A stretch of 64,000 nt of DNA from Betaproteobacteria bacterium (GCA_016183615.1 JACPEG010000032.1:1-64000); one strand, 5' to 3'. Shown: positions 8,145 through 18,855, numbered from the stretch's first letter. Program-made: numbers and translations. The notes: generated by a model from the sequence alone, not told the origin.

Positions 8145-9548
8145 ATGAAGCTGACGTTTCTCGGCGCCGCCGGGGAAGTAACGGGCTCGTGCTACCTGGT
8201 GGAGACGGAGCGTGCCCGCTTTCTGGTGGACTGCGGGATGTTCCAGGGGGGGCAGGACGCCGCGCGTAAGAACCGCCAGGCTTTCGATTTCGACCCCGGA
8301 AGCCTCGAGTTCGTCACGCTCACCCACGCCCACATCGATCACTCGGGCCTGCTGCCGCGGCTCTGCGCCCAGGGATTCCGCGGCCCGGTGTACGCAACCG
8401 CCGCCACCTGCGACCTGCTGTCGGTGATGCTGCCGGATGCGGCCCACATCCAGGAGAAAGAAGCGGAGCACGCCAACTACACGCGGCGCAGGGAACGCCG
8501 GCGCGCCGCCCGGGACACGGCGCCGCTCTACACCGTGGCCCAGGCCCAGTCGGCCCTGGGGCGGCTCCGGCCTCTCGCCTATGAACAGGACTTCGAGGCG
8601 GCGTCCGGCGTGCGGCTGCACTTCCGGGACGCCGGCCACATCCTCGGCTCCGCCAGCATCGAGCTGCGCGCCGGGACCGGGGCCCGCGCCCGCAGCGTCG
8701 TATTCTCGGGGGATCTCGGGCAGCCGGGTCACCCCATCGTGCGGGACCCGGCGCCCGTGCCCGAGGCCGACGTGCTGCTGGTGGAATCCACCTACGGCAA
8801 CCGGCTGCACAAGGGCATGCCGGAAACCCTGGGGGAGCTCACCCACGCCATCATCGACACCCTCGGGCGCAAGGGCGGCAACGTGATCGTTCCCGCGTTC
8901 TCGGTGGGGCGCACCCAGGACCTGTTGTTCCTGCTGGCGGACCTCACGCGTCAGGGCCGGCTGCCGGAGCTCGATATCTACGTGGACTCCCCGATGGCTG
9001 CGGCGGCCACCGAGATCACGCTCAAGCACCGGGAGCTGTTCGACCCGGAGGCGGCGGCGACCCTGCGCTGGTTCGCGAAGCGCAACGGCCCGCCGCGGGT
9101 GAACTTCGTCGAGGACGTGGCCGAATCCATCCGCCTCAACGACCTGAAAGGCGGCGCCCTCATCATTTCCGCCAGCGGCATGTGCGACGCCGGGCGCATC
9201 AAGTACCACCTGAAATACAACCTGGGGCGCCCCGAGTGCACCGTGCTCATCACCGGGTTCCAGGCTGCCGGCACCCTGGGGCGGCGCCTGGTGGACGGCG
9301 CGAAGCTGGTGAAGATTTTCGGCCAGGAGATACCGGTGCGGGCCGACATCTATACCATCGGCGGGCTATCGGCCCACGCCGACCAGGCGGGCCTGCTGCA
9401 CTGGCTCAAGCAGTTCCGGCGCGCGCCCGAGCACACCTACGTGGTCCACGGCGAGTCCGGCAACGCCATGGCCCTGGCTGAAAAGATTCGCGCCGAACTC
9501 GGTTGGCGGGCAACACTGCCGGAGCGCGGCGAGAGCGTGACCGCGTGA
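8145..9548 (+). CDS. Metallo-beta-lactamase/beta-CASP RNA nuclease
   Basis: Cytosolic zinc-dependent nuclease of the RNA-specific metallo-beta-lactamase superfamily (CPSF/TTHA0252-like), 467 aa from ATG 8145; a GTG at 8136 would add three residues. Motifs in order: HAHIDHSG (zinc site), DAGHILGSAS, SGDLGQPG, ESTYGNRLH, then the beta-CASP cap with PAFSVGRTQDLLF and SGMCDAGRIKYHL, and the C-terminal GGLSAHADQ. The role is probably RNA processing or decay. There is no signal peptide and no KH domain. Confidence 0.9.
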   Translation: MKLTFLGAAGEVTGSCYLVETERARFLVDCGMFQGGQDAARKNRQAFDFDPGSLEFVTLTHAHIDHSGLLPRLCAQGFRGPVYATAATCDLLSVMLPDAAHIQEKEAEHANYTRRRERRRAARDTAPLYTVAQAQSALGRLRPLAYEQDFEAASGVRLHFRDAGHILGSASIELRAGTGARARSVVFSGDLGQPGHPIVRDPAPVPEADVLLVESTYGNRLHKGMPETLGELTHAIIDTLGRKGGNVIVPAFSVGRTQDLLFLLADLTRQGRLPELDIYVDSPMAAAATEITLKHRELFDPEAAATLRWFAKRNGPPRVNFVEDVAESIRLNDLKGGALIISASGMCDAGRIKYHLKYNLGRPECTVLITGFQAAGTLGRRLVDGAKLVKIFGQEIPVRADIYTIGGLSAHADQAGLLHWLKQFRRAPEHTYVVHGESGNAMALAEKIRAELGWRATLPERGESVTA

Positions 9549-9590
9549 TGGGCGCCGCCCCCGGGGAGCTGCGCCTATAATCTTTCCAGG

Positions 9591-11072
9591 ATGAACCTTC
9601 TTCATCGCGCGTTCCGGCCGCTGGCGCTCGCGGCCGCCGTTTTCGCCGCCGCGGCGCTTCCCGGGTTCGCCACCGGCGCCGAAGGCGGCCTTCCGGCGCC
9701 GGTGGCCCAGGCCCTCAAACAGGCGGGAATTCCCGAGGCGGCGGTCGCGGTGTACGTGCAGGAGGTGGAAGCGCGCGCCCCCCTTGTCGCCGTCAACGCC
9801 GACCGGTCCATGAACCCGGCCTCGGTGATGAAGCTGCTCACTACCTACGCCGGGCTGGAGATTCTCGGGCCCGCGTTCACCTGGGGCACCGAGGTGTACG
9901 CCGGCGGCGCCCTGGAGCCGGACAGGGCGACGCTCAGGGGGGACCTGATCCTCAAGGGCTATGGCGACCCCAAGCTTTCCCTGGAAAACTTCTGGCTGCT
10001 GCTGCGGCGCCTGAGAGAGGCGGGGCTGCGCCACATCAGCGGGGACCTGGTGCTCGACGGCCAGTATTTCGCGGCAGCGAACGGCGATCCCGGGGCCTTC
10101 GACAACCGGCCGCTGCGGGCCTACAACGCGGGCCCCGAGGCGCTGATGGTGAACGCCCGGGTGGTGAATTTCCGGTTCGTGCCCGATCCGGCCGAAAACC
10201 GGGTGCGCGTCACCGCCGACCCGGTTCCCGCGGGCCTCCAGCTTCTCAATCAGCTCGCCCTCTCCTCCGGACCCTGCAACGATTGGCGCGCGGCGCTCGA
10301 CTGGGATGCGAAAGTTGCCGCCGACCAGGCCAGCGTCGCCTTTCGCGGAAGCTATGCGGCGGAATGCGGCGAGAAGGCGCTGCCGCTGGTGCTGTTCGAG
10401 AACCAGCGCTACGTCCACGGCCTGTTCAAGGACCTGTGGACGGGTCTCGGCGGCACCCTTCAGGGGGGCGTGCGCCAGGGGGCGACGCCTCCCGGCGCGC
10501 AGCTCCTCTACCGCCACAGCTCGCCGCCGCTTGCCGACGTGGTGCGCGATATCAACAAGTTCAGCAACAACGTGATGGCGCGCCAGCTCTACCTCACCCT
10601 GGGCGCGGCGGCGAACGGCGAGCCGGCGACCTCCGCGAAATCGCTCGCCGCGGTGAAGGGCTGGCTGGCGGCCAAGCGGATGGAGTTCCCCGAGCTGGTG
10701 CTGGAAAACGGATCGGGCCTGTCGCGCATCGAGCGCCTGAGCGCTCGACACCTGGGCGAGCTGCTGGCCGCGGCCTACGCGAGCCCGGTGATGCCGGAGT
10801 TCATGGCCTCGCTGCCCATCATCGCGCTGGACGGCACCATGAAAAGCCGTCTCAGGGACAGTGCGGCCGCCGGCCGCGGCCATATCAAGACCGGGCTGCT
10901 CGACGGGGTGAAGACCCTGGGGGGTTACGTGCTCGACAGTCGCGGCCGGCGCATCGTGATCGTCTTTCTCATCAATCACCCGAAAGCGGTCCAGGCCCAG
11001 GCCGCGATGGACGCGCTGCTGCAATGGGTGTACGGGCCGCCGGCAGCGGGTAAGTGCTGCGCCCGCCGATGA
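9591..11072 (+). CDS. dacB: D-alanyl-D-alanine carboxypeptidase/endopeptidase (PBP4 type)
   Basis: Periplasmic class-C penicillin-binding protein that trims and cuts peptidoglycan cross-links. 493 aa with a signal peptide at residues 1-29. The three active-site motifs are present: SVMK in NPASVMKLLT, SNN in NKFSNNVMARQ, and KTG in GHIKTGLLDG. A long domain inserted between SxxK and SxN is typical of DacB. The next gene overlaps its stop codon by ATGA. Confidence 0.94.
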   Translation: MNLLHRAFRPLALAAAVFAAAALPGFATGAEGGLPAPVAQALKQAGIPEAAVAVYVQEVEARAPLVAVNADRSMNPASVMKLLTTYAGLEILGPAFTWGTEVYAGGALEPDRATLRGDLILKGYGDPKLSLENFWLLLRRLREAGLRHISGDLVLDGQYFAAANGDPGAFDNRPLRAYNAGPEALMVNARVVNFRFVPDPAENRVRVTADPVPAGLQLLNQLALSSGPCNDWRAALDWDAKVAADQASVAFRGSYAAECGEKALPLVLFENQRYVHGLFKDLWTGLGGTLQGGVRQGATPPGAQLLYRHSSPPLADVVRDINKFSNNVMARQLYLTLGAAANGEPATSAKSLAAVKGWLAAKRMEFPELVLENGSGLSRIERLSARHLGELLAAAYASPVMPEFMASLPIIALDGTMKSRLRDSAAAGRGHIKTGLLDGVKTLGGYVLDSRGRRIVIVFLINHPKAVQAQAAMDALLQWVYGPPAAGKCCARR

Positions 11073-11347
11073 AACCCGTGATCGGCTCTGTCTTCGCCCG
11101 GCTTCTGCTCATTGCCGGCTTCGGCCTGGCGCTGATCCATTCGGTCGAGGTCAGCGTGGCGTGGTGGCGCGGCGAGCTGGCTGCGGTGGGCTTCTGGGAC
11201 GGCGTGGCGATCGCGGCGCTGCCGTTACTGGTGGCGATCTGGCTGCGTTACTTCTCGATTTTCGCCCCGGGCAAGGGGCAATGCCTGCTGCCGGAGGAGA
11301 AACCTAAAGCCCCAGGGTGCCCCAGATCTCGTCCACCCGGGCCCTGA
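11069..11347 (+). CDS. Small membrane protein of unknown function
   Basis: A 92-aa protein starting at ATG 11069 inside the dacB stop (ATGA overlap), so probably co-translated with dacB. Two hydrophobic helices are visible, about residues 6-26 and 38-58 ([18 protein letters not shown]). The C-terminal part is polar and proline-rich. Its last 44 bases overlap the convergent ubiD end. I do not recognise the family; an inner-membrane accessory role is only a guess. Confidence 0.7.
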   Translation: MKPVIGSVFARLLLIAGFGLALIHSVEVSVAWWRGELAAVGFWDGVAIAALPLLVAIWLRYFSIFAPGKGQCLLPEEKPKAPGCPRSRPPGP

Positions 11348-12767
11348 CCGCCTGGTCCATCGAAATCGGGGTACCCCAGCGTCGGCTGGTCTCCGCCGGC
11401 CCCTTGTTCGTGGCATCGATGCCCATCTTGCTGCCGAGTCCCGCCACCGGGCTCGCGAAATCCAGGTAGTCGATGGGAGTGTTCTCCACGATCAGGGTGT
11501 CCCGGGCCGGGTCCACACGGGTGGTCATGGCCCAGATCACTTCCTTCCAGTCGCGGATGTTCACGTCCTCGTCGGTCACCACGATGAACTTGGTGTACAT
11601 GAACTGGCGCAGGAAACTCCACACGCCGAACATCACCCGCTTGGCGTGCCCGGGATACTGCTTTTTCATGCTCACCACCGCGAGCCGGTAGGAGCAGCCT
11701 TCCGGCGGCAGATAGAAATCCACGATCTCCGGGAACTGCTTCGTGAGCAGCGGCACGAACACTTCGTTGAGCGCCACGCCGAGCACCGCCGGCTCATCGG
11801 GCGGCTTGCCGGTGTAGGTCGAGTGGTAAATCGGGTCCCGGCGCATCGTGATGCGCTCGATGGTAAACACCGGGAACGTCTCCTGCTCGTTGTAGTAACC
11901 GGTGTGATCGCCAAAGGGTCCCTCCACGGCGGTATCGTCCGGATGGATGAAGCCCTCCAGCACGATTTCCGCGGAAGCGGGCACCGAGAGATCATGGGTG
12001 AGGCACTTGACGATCTCGGTCTTGGCGCCCCGCAGCAGCCCCGCGAACTGATACTCCGATAAGGTGTCGGGAACCGGCGTGACGGCGCCCAGAATGGTGG
12101 CCGGATCGGCGCCCAGCGCCACCGCCACCGGGAACGGTTGCCCCGGATTGGCGGCGCAGAATTCCTTGAAATCCAGCGCCCCGCCCCGATGAGCGAGCCA
12201 GCGCATGATGACGCGGTTCCTGCCGATGACCTGCTGCCGGTAGATGCCCAGGTTCTGGCGCGGCTTGTGGGGCCCCCGGGTGACGGTGAGTCCCCAGGTG
12301 ATGAGGGGCCCCGCGTCTCCCGGCCAGCAGGTCTGGATGGGCAAACGCCCCAGGTCCACGGCTTCGCCTTCCCACACCACCTCCTGGCAGGGCGCGCCGG
12401 AGAGTTCCTTGGGCGCCATGTGCAGTACCTGCCGGAGCACCGGGAGCTTGTCCCAGGCGTCCTTCAGCCCCTTCGGGGGATCGGGTTCCTTGAGATACGC
12501 GAGCAGCCTGCCGACTTCCCGCAGGGCCTCGACGCTGTCCTCACCCATGCCCATGGCCACCCGCTTCGCGGTGCCGAACAGGTTGCCGAGCACGGGAATG
12601 GTGTGACCCTTGGGCTTTTCGAACAGGAGAGCGGGGCCGCCCGCCTTCAGCACCCGGTCGCAGACTTCGGTCATCTCCAGGCGCGGGTCCACCTCGACGC
12701 CGATGCGCTTCAGCTCCCCGAGCTCCTCCAGTTGGGCGAGGAAATCCCGCAGGTCCCGGTATTTCAT
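11304..12767 (-). CDS. ubiD: 3-octaprenyl-4-hydroxybenzoate carboxy-lyase
   Basis: Prenylated-FMN-dependent decarboxylase acting after UbiA in ubiquinone synthesis. 487 aa, full length. Starts [19 protein letters not shown]; family blocks include [38 protein letters not shown] and [16 protein letters not shown]. It is read leftward after ubiA and the small membrane protein gene, which makes a ubiA-x-ubiD cluster. The flavin-prenyltransferase gene ubiX is not in the window. Confidence 0.97.
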   Translation of the reverse strand: MKYRDLRDFLAQLEELGELKRIGVEVDPRLEMTEVCDRVLKAGGPALLFEKPKGHTIPVLGNLFGTAKRVAMGMGEDSVEALREVGRLLAYLKEPDPPKGLKDAWDKLPVLRQVLHMAPKELSGAPCQEVVWEGEAVDLGRLPIQTCWPGDAGPLITWGLTVTRGPHKPRQNLGIYRQQVIGRNRVIMRWLAHRGGALDFKEFCAANPGQPFPVAVALGADPATILGAVTPVPDTLSEYQFAGLLRGAKTEIVKCLTHDLSVPASAEIVLEGFIHPDDTAVEGPFGDHTGYYNEQETFPVFTIERITMRRDPIYHSTYTGKPPDEPAVLGVALNEVFVPLLTKQFPEIVDFYLPPEGCSYRLAVVSMKKQYPGHAKRVMFGVWSFLRQFMYTKFIVVTDEDVNIRDWKEVIWAMTTRVDPARDTLIVENTPIDYLDFASPVAGLGSKMGIDATNKGPAETSRRWGTPISMDQAVRARVDEIWGTLGL

Positions 12768-12776
12768 GGACGGCCC

Positions 12777-13139
12777 TCAGGCCGCCGCGGCATACATGGG
12801 CTTGCCGTCGTTGAGGTTCAGCCAGCCCTTTACGATGCGGTAGATGACCCACACCGCATTGGCGAACAGGACCGCGCCGCCGATCAGGATGACCATGGTG
12901 ATCCAGCCGATGATCCCCCACAGCAGCCCGAACCAGAAGGTGCGGATCTGCCAGCGGAAGTGGGACTCCAGCCAGGTGCCCCGCACGTCGTCGAGCTTCA
13001 CGTAGTTGATCACCACCGCGACAATGAAGGTGAGGCCATTGAGGAACCCCAGGGCCTGCAGGCCATAGACCACCGTGGTCAGGGTTTTAAGGGATTGCAT
13101 CCCCGCATGTTCCAGGGTGGCGGGACCGTTCTCGCCCAT
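12777..13139 (-). CDS. DUF4870-like small inner-membrane protein
   Basis: A 120-aa protein with three predicted membrane helices (about residues 27-46, 69-88, 90-108) and the central polar stretch VRGTWLESHFRWQIRTFW. The family resemblance is to uncharacterised DUF4870-like membrane proteins. It lies 9 nt downstream of ubiA and 9 nt upstream of ubiD on the same strand, so it is part of that transcript. Its function is unknown; it need not be a ubiquinone protein. Confidence 0.75.
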   Translation of the reverse strand: MGENGPATLEHAGMQSLKTLTTVVYGLQALGFLNGLTFIVAVVINYVKLDDVRGTWLESHFRWQIRTFWFGLLWGIIGWITMVILIGGAVLFANAVWVIYRIVKGWLNLNDGKPMYAAAA

Positions 13140-13148
13140 GGTGAACTC

Positions 13149-14015
13149 CTAAATCCTGAATAGATAATCGAGGGCGATGCCGGCGAAGATCGCCGCGCCC
13201 ACCCAGTTATTATGCAGGAAGGCCTTGAAACAGTGTTGCGGCTCCCGGCGGCGGATCAGCCGGTACTGGTAGAGCGCCAGTCCCACGGCAACCGCCAGCC
13301 CCAGGAAATAGAATGCCCCGAACCGCAGCTGCGCACCGACCCCGGCCAGAATGGCGAGAAAAATTCCGTGGGAAGCCATGACCGCGGCCACATCGTACTT
13401 CCCGAAGGTGATGGCGGCGGTCTTGATGCCGATTTTCAGATCGTCCTCCCGGTCCACCATGGCGTATTCCGTATCGTAGGCGAGGGCCCAGAACACGTTG
13501 GCGAGCAGCAGCAGCCAGGCCAGCGCCGGCACCTGGCCGGCGTAGGAAGCAAACGCCATGGGAATGCCGAAACCGAAGGCGATCCCGAGGTAGGCCTGGG
13601 GAAGGGCGAAAAACCGCTTGGTGAAGGGGTAGCTCGCCGCGAGGAAAAAAGCCACCAGCGCGAGGTACATCACCTCCCTGCGCAGCGGCAGGATGAGCAG
13701 AAAGGCGGTAAGGCTCAGCCCCCCCGCGAGCAGGAGCGCCTCCCTGGGTGTCACCCGGCCCGCCGCCAGCGGCCGGTCCCGGGTGCGCCGCACATGGGGG
13801 TCTAAATTGCGGTCGGCAAGATCGTTGATCACCACGCCCGCCGAACGCATCAGCACCGTGCCCAGAATGAATATCCACAATATGACCATGTGGGGACGTC
13901 CGCTCCAGGCGATCCACATGCCCCACAGGGTCGGCCAGAGCAGCAGCAGGATGCCGATGGGCTTGTCGAGCCGCATCAGCTTTTCGTACTGGGTGAAACG
14001 ATCGGCGAGAGTCAT
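13149..14015 (-). CDS. ubiA: 4-hydroxybenzoate octaprenyltransferase
   Basis: Integral-membrane prenyltransferase that joins the polyprenyl tail to 4-hydroxybenzoate, the first membrane step of ubiquinone synthesis. The start at 14015 gives 288 aa, the usual length; the longer open frame upstream runs antisense into recG and is not credible. Both aspartate motifs are present: NDLADRNLDPHV and YDTEYAMVDREDD. It begins MTLADRFTQYEKLMRLDKPIG. A chorismate lyase gene (ubiC), often found next to it, was not seen. Confidence 0.96.
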   Translation of the reverse strand: MTLADRFTQYEKLMRLDKPIGILLLLWPTLWGMWIAWSGRPHMVILWIFILGTVLMRSAGVVINDLADRNLDPHVRRTRDRPLAAGRVTPREALLLAGGLSLTAFLLILPLRREVMYLALVAFFLAASYPFTKRFFALPQAYLGIAFGFGIPMAFASYAGQVPALAWLLLLANVFWALAYDTEYAMVDREDDLKIGIKTAAITFGKYDVAAVMASHGIFLAILAGVGAQLRFGAFYFLGLAVAVGLALYQYRLIRRREPQHCFKAFLHNNWVGAAIFAGIALDYLFRI

Positions 14016-14146
14016 GGCCTCGATGGCAGGATCGCGTTGAGCAGCGCTTGCGCCCGCTTCAACGCGATCCGAAAGCAAATTATGCCCCAAGCGTGACCGC
14101 GGCTGTAACGGGACGCGTCCGCGGGTTGCGCTTCGCTGCGCACGCC

Positions 14147-16204
14147 CTACACCCTGAGCAACCGGTGGCGCTCCCCCAGCCAGCGCTCCAGGTGGGCCCG
14201 CGCCGCCTCGGGATGGCGTTCGAGGATCTGCGCGGCGACCTCCCGGGCCGCCTCCAGCAGATCCCGGTCCGCCTCCAGGTCGGCGAAGCGCAGCAGCGGC
14301 ACCCCGCTCTGGCGCGCCCCCAGGAATTCCCCCGGGCCGCGCAGCATCAGGTCGCGGCGCGCCACCTCGAAGCCGTCGCTGTTTTCGAAAATGATCTTGA
14401 GCCGCTCGCGGGCGGCGTCCGAGAGCGGATTCGCGTACATCAGGATGCACGCGCTCGCCTCGGCGCCCCGGCCGACGCGGCCGCGCAGCTGGTGCAGCTG
14501 CGCGAGCCCCATGCGCTCGGCGTGCTCGATCACCATCAGCGAGGCGTTCGGGACGTCGACGCCCACCTCGATCACCGTGGTGGCCACCAGCAGCTGGATC
14601 TCGCCGGCCTTGAATCTTCCCATGACTGCCGCTTTTTCTTCCGACGGCAGCCGGCCGTGGACCAGCCCGACCCGCAGATCGGGAAAGGTCTGGCGCACCG
14701 TATCGAAGGTTGCCAGGGCGGTCTTCAACTGAAGCGCTTCCGAGTCCTCAATCAGAGGACATACCCAGTAGGCCTGGCGCCCCGCGACGCAGGCGTCCCG
14801 CACCCGCGCGATCACCTCGTCGCGCCGGCTGTCGGCGATGAGCTTGGTGGTGACCGGGGTCCGGCCCGGGGGCATCTCGTCGATCACCGAGACGTCCAGG
14901 TCCGCGTAGTAGCTCATGGACAGGGTGCGCGGGATCGGCGTCGCGCTCATCATGAGCTGGTGGGGCGAATCGCCCTTCTGGCGCAACGCCAGCCGCTGAT
15001 GCACACCGAAGCGGTGCTGCTCGTCGATAATGGCAAGCCCCAGATTCCTGAATTTCACTTCCTCCTGGAACAGCGCGTGGGTGCCGATGGCCACGGTCGC
15101 CTCGCCGCTCGCCACCCGCTTGAGCGCCGCTTCCCGCTCCTTTTTCCTGAGGCCTCCGGCGATCCAGGCGATTGGCACGTCCAGCGGCGCAAACCAGGCG
15201 GAGAACTTGAGGTGGTGCTGCTCGGCAAGAATCTCGGTGGGTGCCATGATGGCGCACTGGCAGCCGTTTTCCGCCGCCTGCAGGGCGGCAAGCGCCGCCA
15301 CGATGGTCTTGCCGCTGCCCACGTCGCCCTGGAGCAGCCGTTGCATGGGATGAGATTCGCTCAAGTCGCGGCTGATTTCGCCGTAGGCCCGGCGCTGGGC
15401 CCGGGTCAGCGGAAACAGCAGGCGGTCGAGGAGCGCCCGGGTCAACCCGTGGTGCGGCGGCAGCGCCGGCGCCGCCCGCGCCCGCCGCCGCTGGTAATGC
15501 AACCGCATGGAGAGCTGCTGCGCCAGCAGCTCATCGAACTTGATGCGGCGCCAGGCCGGATGGCTGCGGCCTTCCAGGAGTTCCAGCTTCGCCTTGGGCG
15601 GCGGATTGTGGAGATGGAGAACGCTCTCTCTGAAGCCGGGAAGCTTGAGCCGGGCGCGCAGCTCGGCCGGCAGCGACTCGGTGAGTGGAAATTCCGCCAG
15701 CGCCCGCTCCACCAACCGCCGCAGCGCGTCCTGGGACAGTCCCGCGGTGGTGGGGTAGACTGGTGTCAGCGTCTCGGGAAGCGGCGTCTCGCCGCGCAGC
15801 ACCCGCACCCGGGGGTGCACCATCTCCGGGCCGAACAGCCCGAGCCGCGCTTCCCCGAATAGCCGCACCCGCGCGCCCGGCGCATAGGCCTTTACCTGGC
15901 TCGGGTAGAAGTTGAGGAAGCGCATGACCAGAGTGCCTGAGCCATCTTCCACCTGGCACACCAGCATGCGCCGGCCCCGGTACTGAACCTGCGCATCGGC
16001 AATCGTGCCTTCCACCAGCACCGACGGGCCGAGCGGCACTTCGCGGATGGGCGTAAGCCGGGTTTCGTCCTCGTAGCGCAGGGGCAGGTGCAGCACCAGT
16101 TCCGCGGGCGCGTGCAGCCCGAGCTTCTTGAGCCTGGCGGCGACGGCGGGAGGAACGCCCCAGGGATCAAGATCACCGTTCCGCGTTGCGCCTTCCGCCT
16201 TCAT
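14147..16204 (-). CDS. recG: ATP-dependent DNA helicase RecG
   Basis: Branch-migration helicase that remodels stalled forks and Holliday junctions. 685 aa. The wedge/OB domain is N-terminal. Helicase motifs: I in [14 protein letters not shown] as DEQH in [13 protein letters not shown] in [13 protein letters not shown] in QLRGRVGRG. The start at 16204 overlaps the stop of the upstream ridA-like gene by four bases, so the two are co-transcribed leftward. Confidence 0.97.
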   Translation of the reverse strand: MKAEGATRNGDLDPWGVPPAVAARLKKLGLHAPAELVLHLPLRYEDETRLTPIREVPLGPSVLVEGTIADAQVQYRGRRMLVCQVEDGSGTLVMRFLNFYPSQVKAYAPGARVRLFGEARLGLFGPEMVHPRVRVLRGETPLPETLTPVYPTTAGLSQDALRRLVERALAEFPLTESLPAELRARLKLPGFRESVLHLHNPPPKAKLELLEGRSHPAWRRIKFDELLAQQLSMRLHYQRRRARAAPALPPHHGLTRALLDRLLFPLTRAQRRAYGEISRDLSESHPMQRLLQGDVGSGKTIVAALAALQAAENGCQCAIMAPTEILAEQHHLKFSAWFAPLDVPIAWIAGGLRKKEREAALKRVASGEATVAIGTHALFQEEVKFRNLGLAIIDEQHRFGVHQRLALRQKGDSPHQLMMSATPIPRTLSMSYYADLDVSVIDEMPPGRTPVTTKLIADSRRDEVIARVRDACVAGRQAYWVCPLIEDSEALQLKTALATFDTVRQTFPDLRVGLVHGRLPSEEKAAVMGRFKAGEIQLLVATTVIEVGVDVPNASLMVIEHAERMGLAQLHQLRGRVGRGAEASACILMYANPLSDAARERLKIIFENSDGFEVARRDLMLRGPGEFLGARQSGVPLLRFADLEADRDLLEAAREVAAQILERHPEAARAHLERWLGERHRLLRV

Positions 16205-16584
16205 CCTTCAATGACCATCACTGCATCCATTTCGACCAGCGCGTTGCGCGGCAGGCTCGCCACGCCCACCGCCGCGCGCGCCGGGTAGGGCTCTTGGAAA
16301 TACCCGGCCATGATCTCGTTGACCCTGGCGAAATGGGCCAGGTCAGTGAGAAACACGTTGAGCTTCACCACGTCCCCGAGATCGCCGCCGGAGGCCCGGG
16401 CCACCGCCTGCAGATTCCGGAACACCTGATGGATCTGGGCTTCGATCCCATCCATAAGCTGCATGGTCGCCGGATCGAGAGCGATCTGTCCCGAGAGATA
16501 GACGGTGGCGCCGGCGCGGATAGCCTGGGAATAGGTGCCGATCGCCTTCGGCGCGGCAGGAGTCTGAATTACTTGCTTGGGCAT
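16201..16584 (-). CDS. RidA family enamine/imine deaminase
   Basis: 127-aa YjgF/YER057c/UK114 protein. RidA proteins hydrolyse reactive 2-aminoacrylate and similar enamines released by PLP enzymes. Family hallmarks: [11 protein letters not shown] near the N-terminus, [10 protein letters not shown], the conserved Arg in [16 protein letters not shown] and Glu in [11 protein letters not shown]. It is normal length and complete. It is the first gene of a two-gene unit with recG, a gene order seen in other betaproteobacteria. Confidence 0.95.
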   Translation of the reverse strand: MPKQVIQTPAAPKAIGTYSQAIRAGATVYLSGQIALDPATMQLMDGIEAQIHQVFRNLQAVARASGGDLGDVVKLNVFLTDLAHFARVNEIMAGYFQEPYPARAAVGVASLPRNALVEMDAVMVIEG

Positions 16585-16683
16585 GAGCGGGGTCCTTGGG
16601 ACGGGGTGCGGGACATTCGGTTATTGTGCTGAATTGCTTGAGGAATGCGCTATCATGAATTCAACCCGCGCGGTTTTCAACCC

Positions 16684-17028
16684 ATGCCCAGCGCAGCCAT
16701 CCAGACCCTGAGCAAGATGCTCGAAGCCGGCAAGGACAACGCCCTGCTGCGCTTCAGCCTCGGTTCCGAATATCTTAAGGTCGGGGAGGCGGAGAATGCA
16801 GTCTCTCATCTGCGACGGGCCGTCGAGCACGACCCCGGCTACTCGGCGGCGTGGAAACTGCTCGGCAAGGCGCTCACGGAGGCGGGCCGGCTCAAGGAGG
16901 CGCTGGAAGCGTACCGCCGCGGAATCGAGGTGGCGGAGAAAAAGGGCGACAAGCAGGCGGCGAAGGAAATGGAGGTGTTTTCCCGGCGCCTCAGAAAGGA
17001 ACTGGAGCCGAGGACCGGTGAGGGCTGA
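16684..17028 (+). CDS. TPR-repeat protein
   Basis: Small tetratricopeptide protein, 114 aa from ATG 16684; an in-frame ATG at 16645 would add 13 residues. About two to three TPR units are visible: LRFSLGSEYLKVGEAENAVS, then AWKLLGKALTEAGRLKEALE. The C-terminus is basic and charged. There is no signal peptide. It is likely a protein-interaction module; the partner is unknown. It is divergent from ridA and convergent with the methyltransferase gene. Confidence 0.85.
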   Translation: MPSAAIQTLSKMLEAGKDNALLRFSLGSEYLKVGEAENAVSHLRRAVEHDPGYSAAWKLLGKALTEAGRLKEALEAYRRGIEVAEKKGDKQAAKEMEVFSRRLRKELEPRTGEG

Positions 17029-17040
17029 CGGAGTGAGGAC

Positions 17041-17074
17041 AAAAAAACCGGCGGGCGATTGGCCGCTACCGGTT
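17041..17074 (-). terminator. Rho-independent terminator of the FkbM methyltransferase gene
   Basis: Read leftward, AACCGG (17074-17069), an inner GGC/GCC stem, then CCGGTT (17051-17046), followed by a run of seven T (17047-17041). The stem overlaps the last codon and stop of the gene, so termination occurs immediately after translation ends. Confidence 0.8.
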
Positions 17075-17764
17075 CTTGATGGAAAAGACGTTCTCCCCGA
17101 TATAAACGAAGTCCCGATCGGTCCCGGCATGCCATTTCAGGAAGTTGCGGCTGCTTGCGCTCCCCGGCAGCAGCCAGTCGTGGAGCTCGATGATGATCAG
17201 GGCGAACTCGTCGAATTCCCGGGTGTTCGACCGGAACAGGTCCTGTTCCGCGCCTTCGATGTCGATTTTCAGGATGAATTTTCGATCGGGCTCGCTGCCG
17301 CGCAGGACGTCCCGGAGCGTCACGACATCGACCTTTTCGATCACCTTGTCGCCGGCCTCCGGAGAAGGCTTGGTTCGATATCCCCACTCGCCGGTTCCGG
17401 GGTCCGTGAGAAAAATCTGACCGTGCCGGGAGCCGATCGCCGCCCGCAATGTCCTCACGTTCGGAAAACATTCCGTATTCTGGACCAACAGCTCGTAGTT
17501 CTGCCGCTCCGGCTCGAGGGCAACGATCCTTGATTTCGGGAAATTCAGGGCGAACCACACCGCGGACGCCCCGATATTTGCACCGCAATCGACGATCAAG
17601 GGGCACGCTGCGGAATTTTCGTAGATCGACTGGAGCTCCGGCTGCCGCCTCAGTCGTCCCAGGTGATAATCTTCCGCCTGAAGGATCTGGCTGATGACAC
17701 CGATATCCGACTCGGTTCCTCTATGCCGGAACACATACTTGTCGTTGATCACCAGTTCGGGCAT
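17066..17764 (-). CDS. FkbM-family SAM-dependent methyltransferase
   Basis: 232 aa from ATG 17764. A longer open frame would read through the tRNA gene and is rejected. The SAM-binding core is seen as IVDCGANIGASAVWFA, followed by IVALEPERQNYELL and the FkbM signature FILKIDIEGAEQDLF. Such enzymes O-methylate sugars or other small molecules; the substrate cannot be told. It is a lone gene between a tRNA with its terminator and its own terminator, with visibly lower GC than its neighbours. That fits acquisition beside a tRNA. Confidence 0.85.
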   Translation of the reverse strand: MPELVINDKYVFRHRGTESDIGVISQILQAEDYHLGRLRRQPELQSIYENSAACPLIVDCGANIGASAVWFALNFPKSRIVALEPERQNYELLVQNTECFPNVRTLRAAIGSRHGQIFLTDPGTGEWGYRTKPSPEAGDKVIEKVDVVTLRDVLRGSEPDRKFILKIDIEGAEQDLFRSNTREFDEFALIIIELHDWLLPGSASSRNFLKWHAGTDRDFVYIGENVFSIKNR

Positions 17765-17823
17765 CCCGGGCTCCCCGAGAACGTTGAAGCCGCGCCACGG
17801 GCGCGCGGCGGCCGGACAGCAAG

Positions 17824-17847
17824 AAGGGCCTGCCGCGGCAGGCCCTT
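17824..17847 (-). terminator. Hairpin downstream of tRNA-Ala
   Basis: A perfect 24-base palindrome: AAGGGCCTGCCG and its complement, stem up to 12 bp. It lies nine bases past the CCA end of the tRNA on the minus strand and is followed by CTTGCTG. This strong stem with a weak T-tract probably ends tRNA transcription. Confidence 0.7.
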
Positions 17848-17855
17848 GGGGATTC

Positions 17856-17931
<76 letters not shown>

Positions 17932-18042
17932 ACGGGGCGTGTATTCTATACGCAAAGGGGGTTGGCCGTAAACGCCGCGGACGGGCTTCGCCCCGGCCTT
18001 CGCGCCCCCCGGAAACACCCGAATCCACCCCACGGAGCCGCA

Positions 18043-18855
18043 ATGAACATCACGCCGCCGTTCGCCTATTCCAGCATCGTCCCGCTTTACAAGGCCCACC
18101 GGGTGGTATTTCCCCAGCCCGGCAAGGTGCCGGCGTTTTGCCGGGCCGTGAACGTGCTTCCCCTGAGCTTTTCCGAGTTCGCCCGGGCGTCCCACGACTT
18201 CCCAATCGCCTTCGTTTCCGGCGACGGCGGCAAGAGCTTCGCCGCCATGGCGGTGCTGGGGCTGAACCCCGGGGAAAACCTGTTCGTCGACGGCGAGGGT
18301 GGCTGGGAGCGATCCGTTTATATCCCGGCTTACGCCCGGCGCTATCCATTCTGCATGGCGAAGGTCACCGTCGACGACCGGCCCCGGGACGAGCGGGTCG
18401 TCTGCGTCGAGCAGAAGGCGGTGAGCGCCGAGTCGGGCGAGGCCCTCTACGATGACGAGGGGCAGCCCCTGCCGCGCTGGGCGGCAATAGAGAAATTCCT
18501 CAGGGATTACGAGGCCGACCTGTTGCGCACCGAGGAGATGTGCTCGACGCTGCGCGACTTCGGGCTGCTCGCGCCCTTCACCATGCAGGCGGTGCCCAAC
18601 CAGGGCGCGGCGATCCAGCTCTCGGGAATGCACCGGGTCGAGGAGCCGAAGCTCGAATCCCTGACTGCGGACCAGCTGCGCACCCTCATCCGAAAGGGCA
18701 TCATGGGACGCATCTACCTGCATCTCGCGTCCCTGGACAATTTCGCGCGGCTGCTGGAACGCAATGTCACCCGGGGCTCCGCGCCGTTTCCCCACCCGGC
18801 TGCGACCGAACCGGCGTCAGCCTCCCGCCTGGCGCGCGCGCCAGAGAAGTCCTAG
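18043..18855 (+). CDS. SapC-like family protein
   Basis: 270 aa from ATG 18043. It resembles the SapC family (named from a surface-layer/peptide-resistance locus, function poorly defined): [12 protein letters not shown] at the start, [19 protein letters not shown], and near the middle [13 protein letters not shown]. There is no signal peptide or membrane span. The C-terminal 40 residues are low-complexity (Ala/Pro/Arg). The last 39 bases overlap the convergent lgt end. The role is unknown. Confidence 0.8.
   Translation: MNITPPFAYSSIVPLYKAHRVVFPQPGKVPAFCRAVNVLPLSFSEFARASHDFPIAFVSGDGGKSFAAMAVLGLNPGENLFVDGEGGWERSVYIPAYARRYPFCMAKVTVDDRPRDERVVCVEQKAVSAESGEALYDDEGQPLPRWAAIEKFLRDYEADLLRTEEMCSTLRDFGLLAPFTMQAVPNQGAAIQLSGMHRVEEPKLESLTADQLRTLIRKGIMGRIYLHLASLDNFARLLERNVTRGSAPFPHPAATEPASASRLARAPEKS

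Noticed and set aside
14016..14450. N-terminal extension of ubiA or a hidden ubiC (chorismate lyase)
   Set aside because: The frame is antisense to recG, has no chorismate-lyase motifs, and UbiA is complete from 14015.
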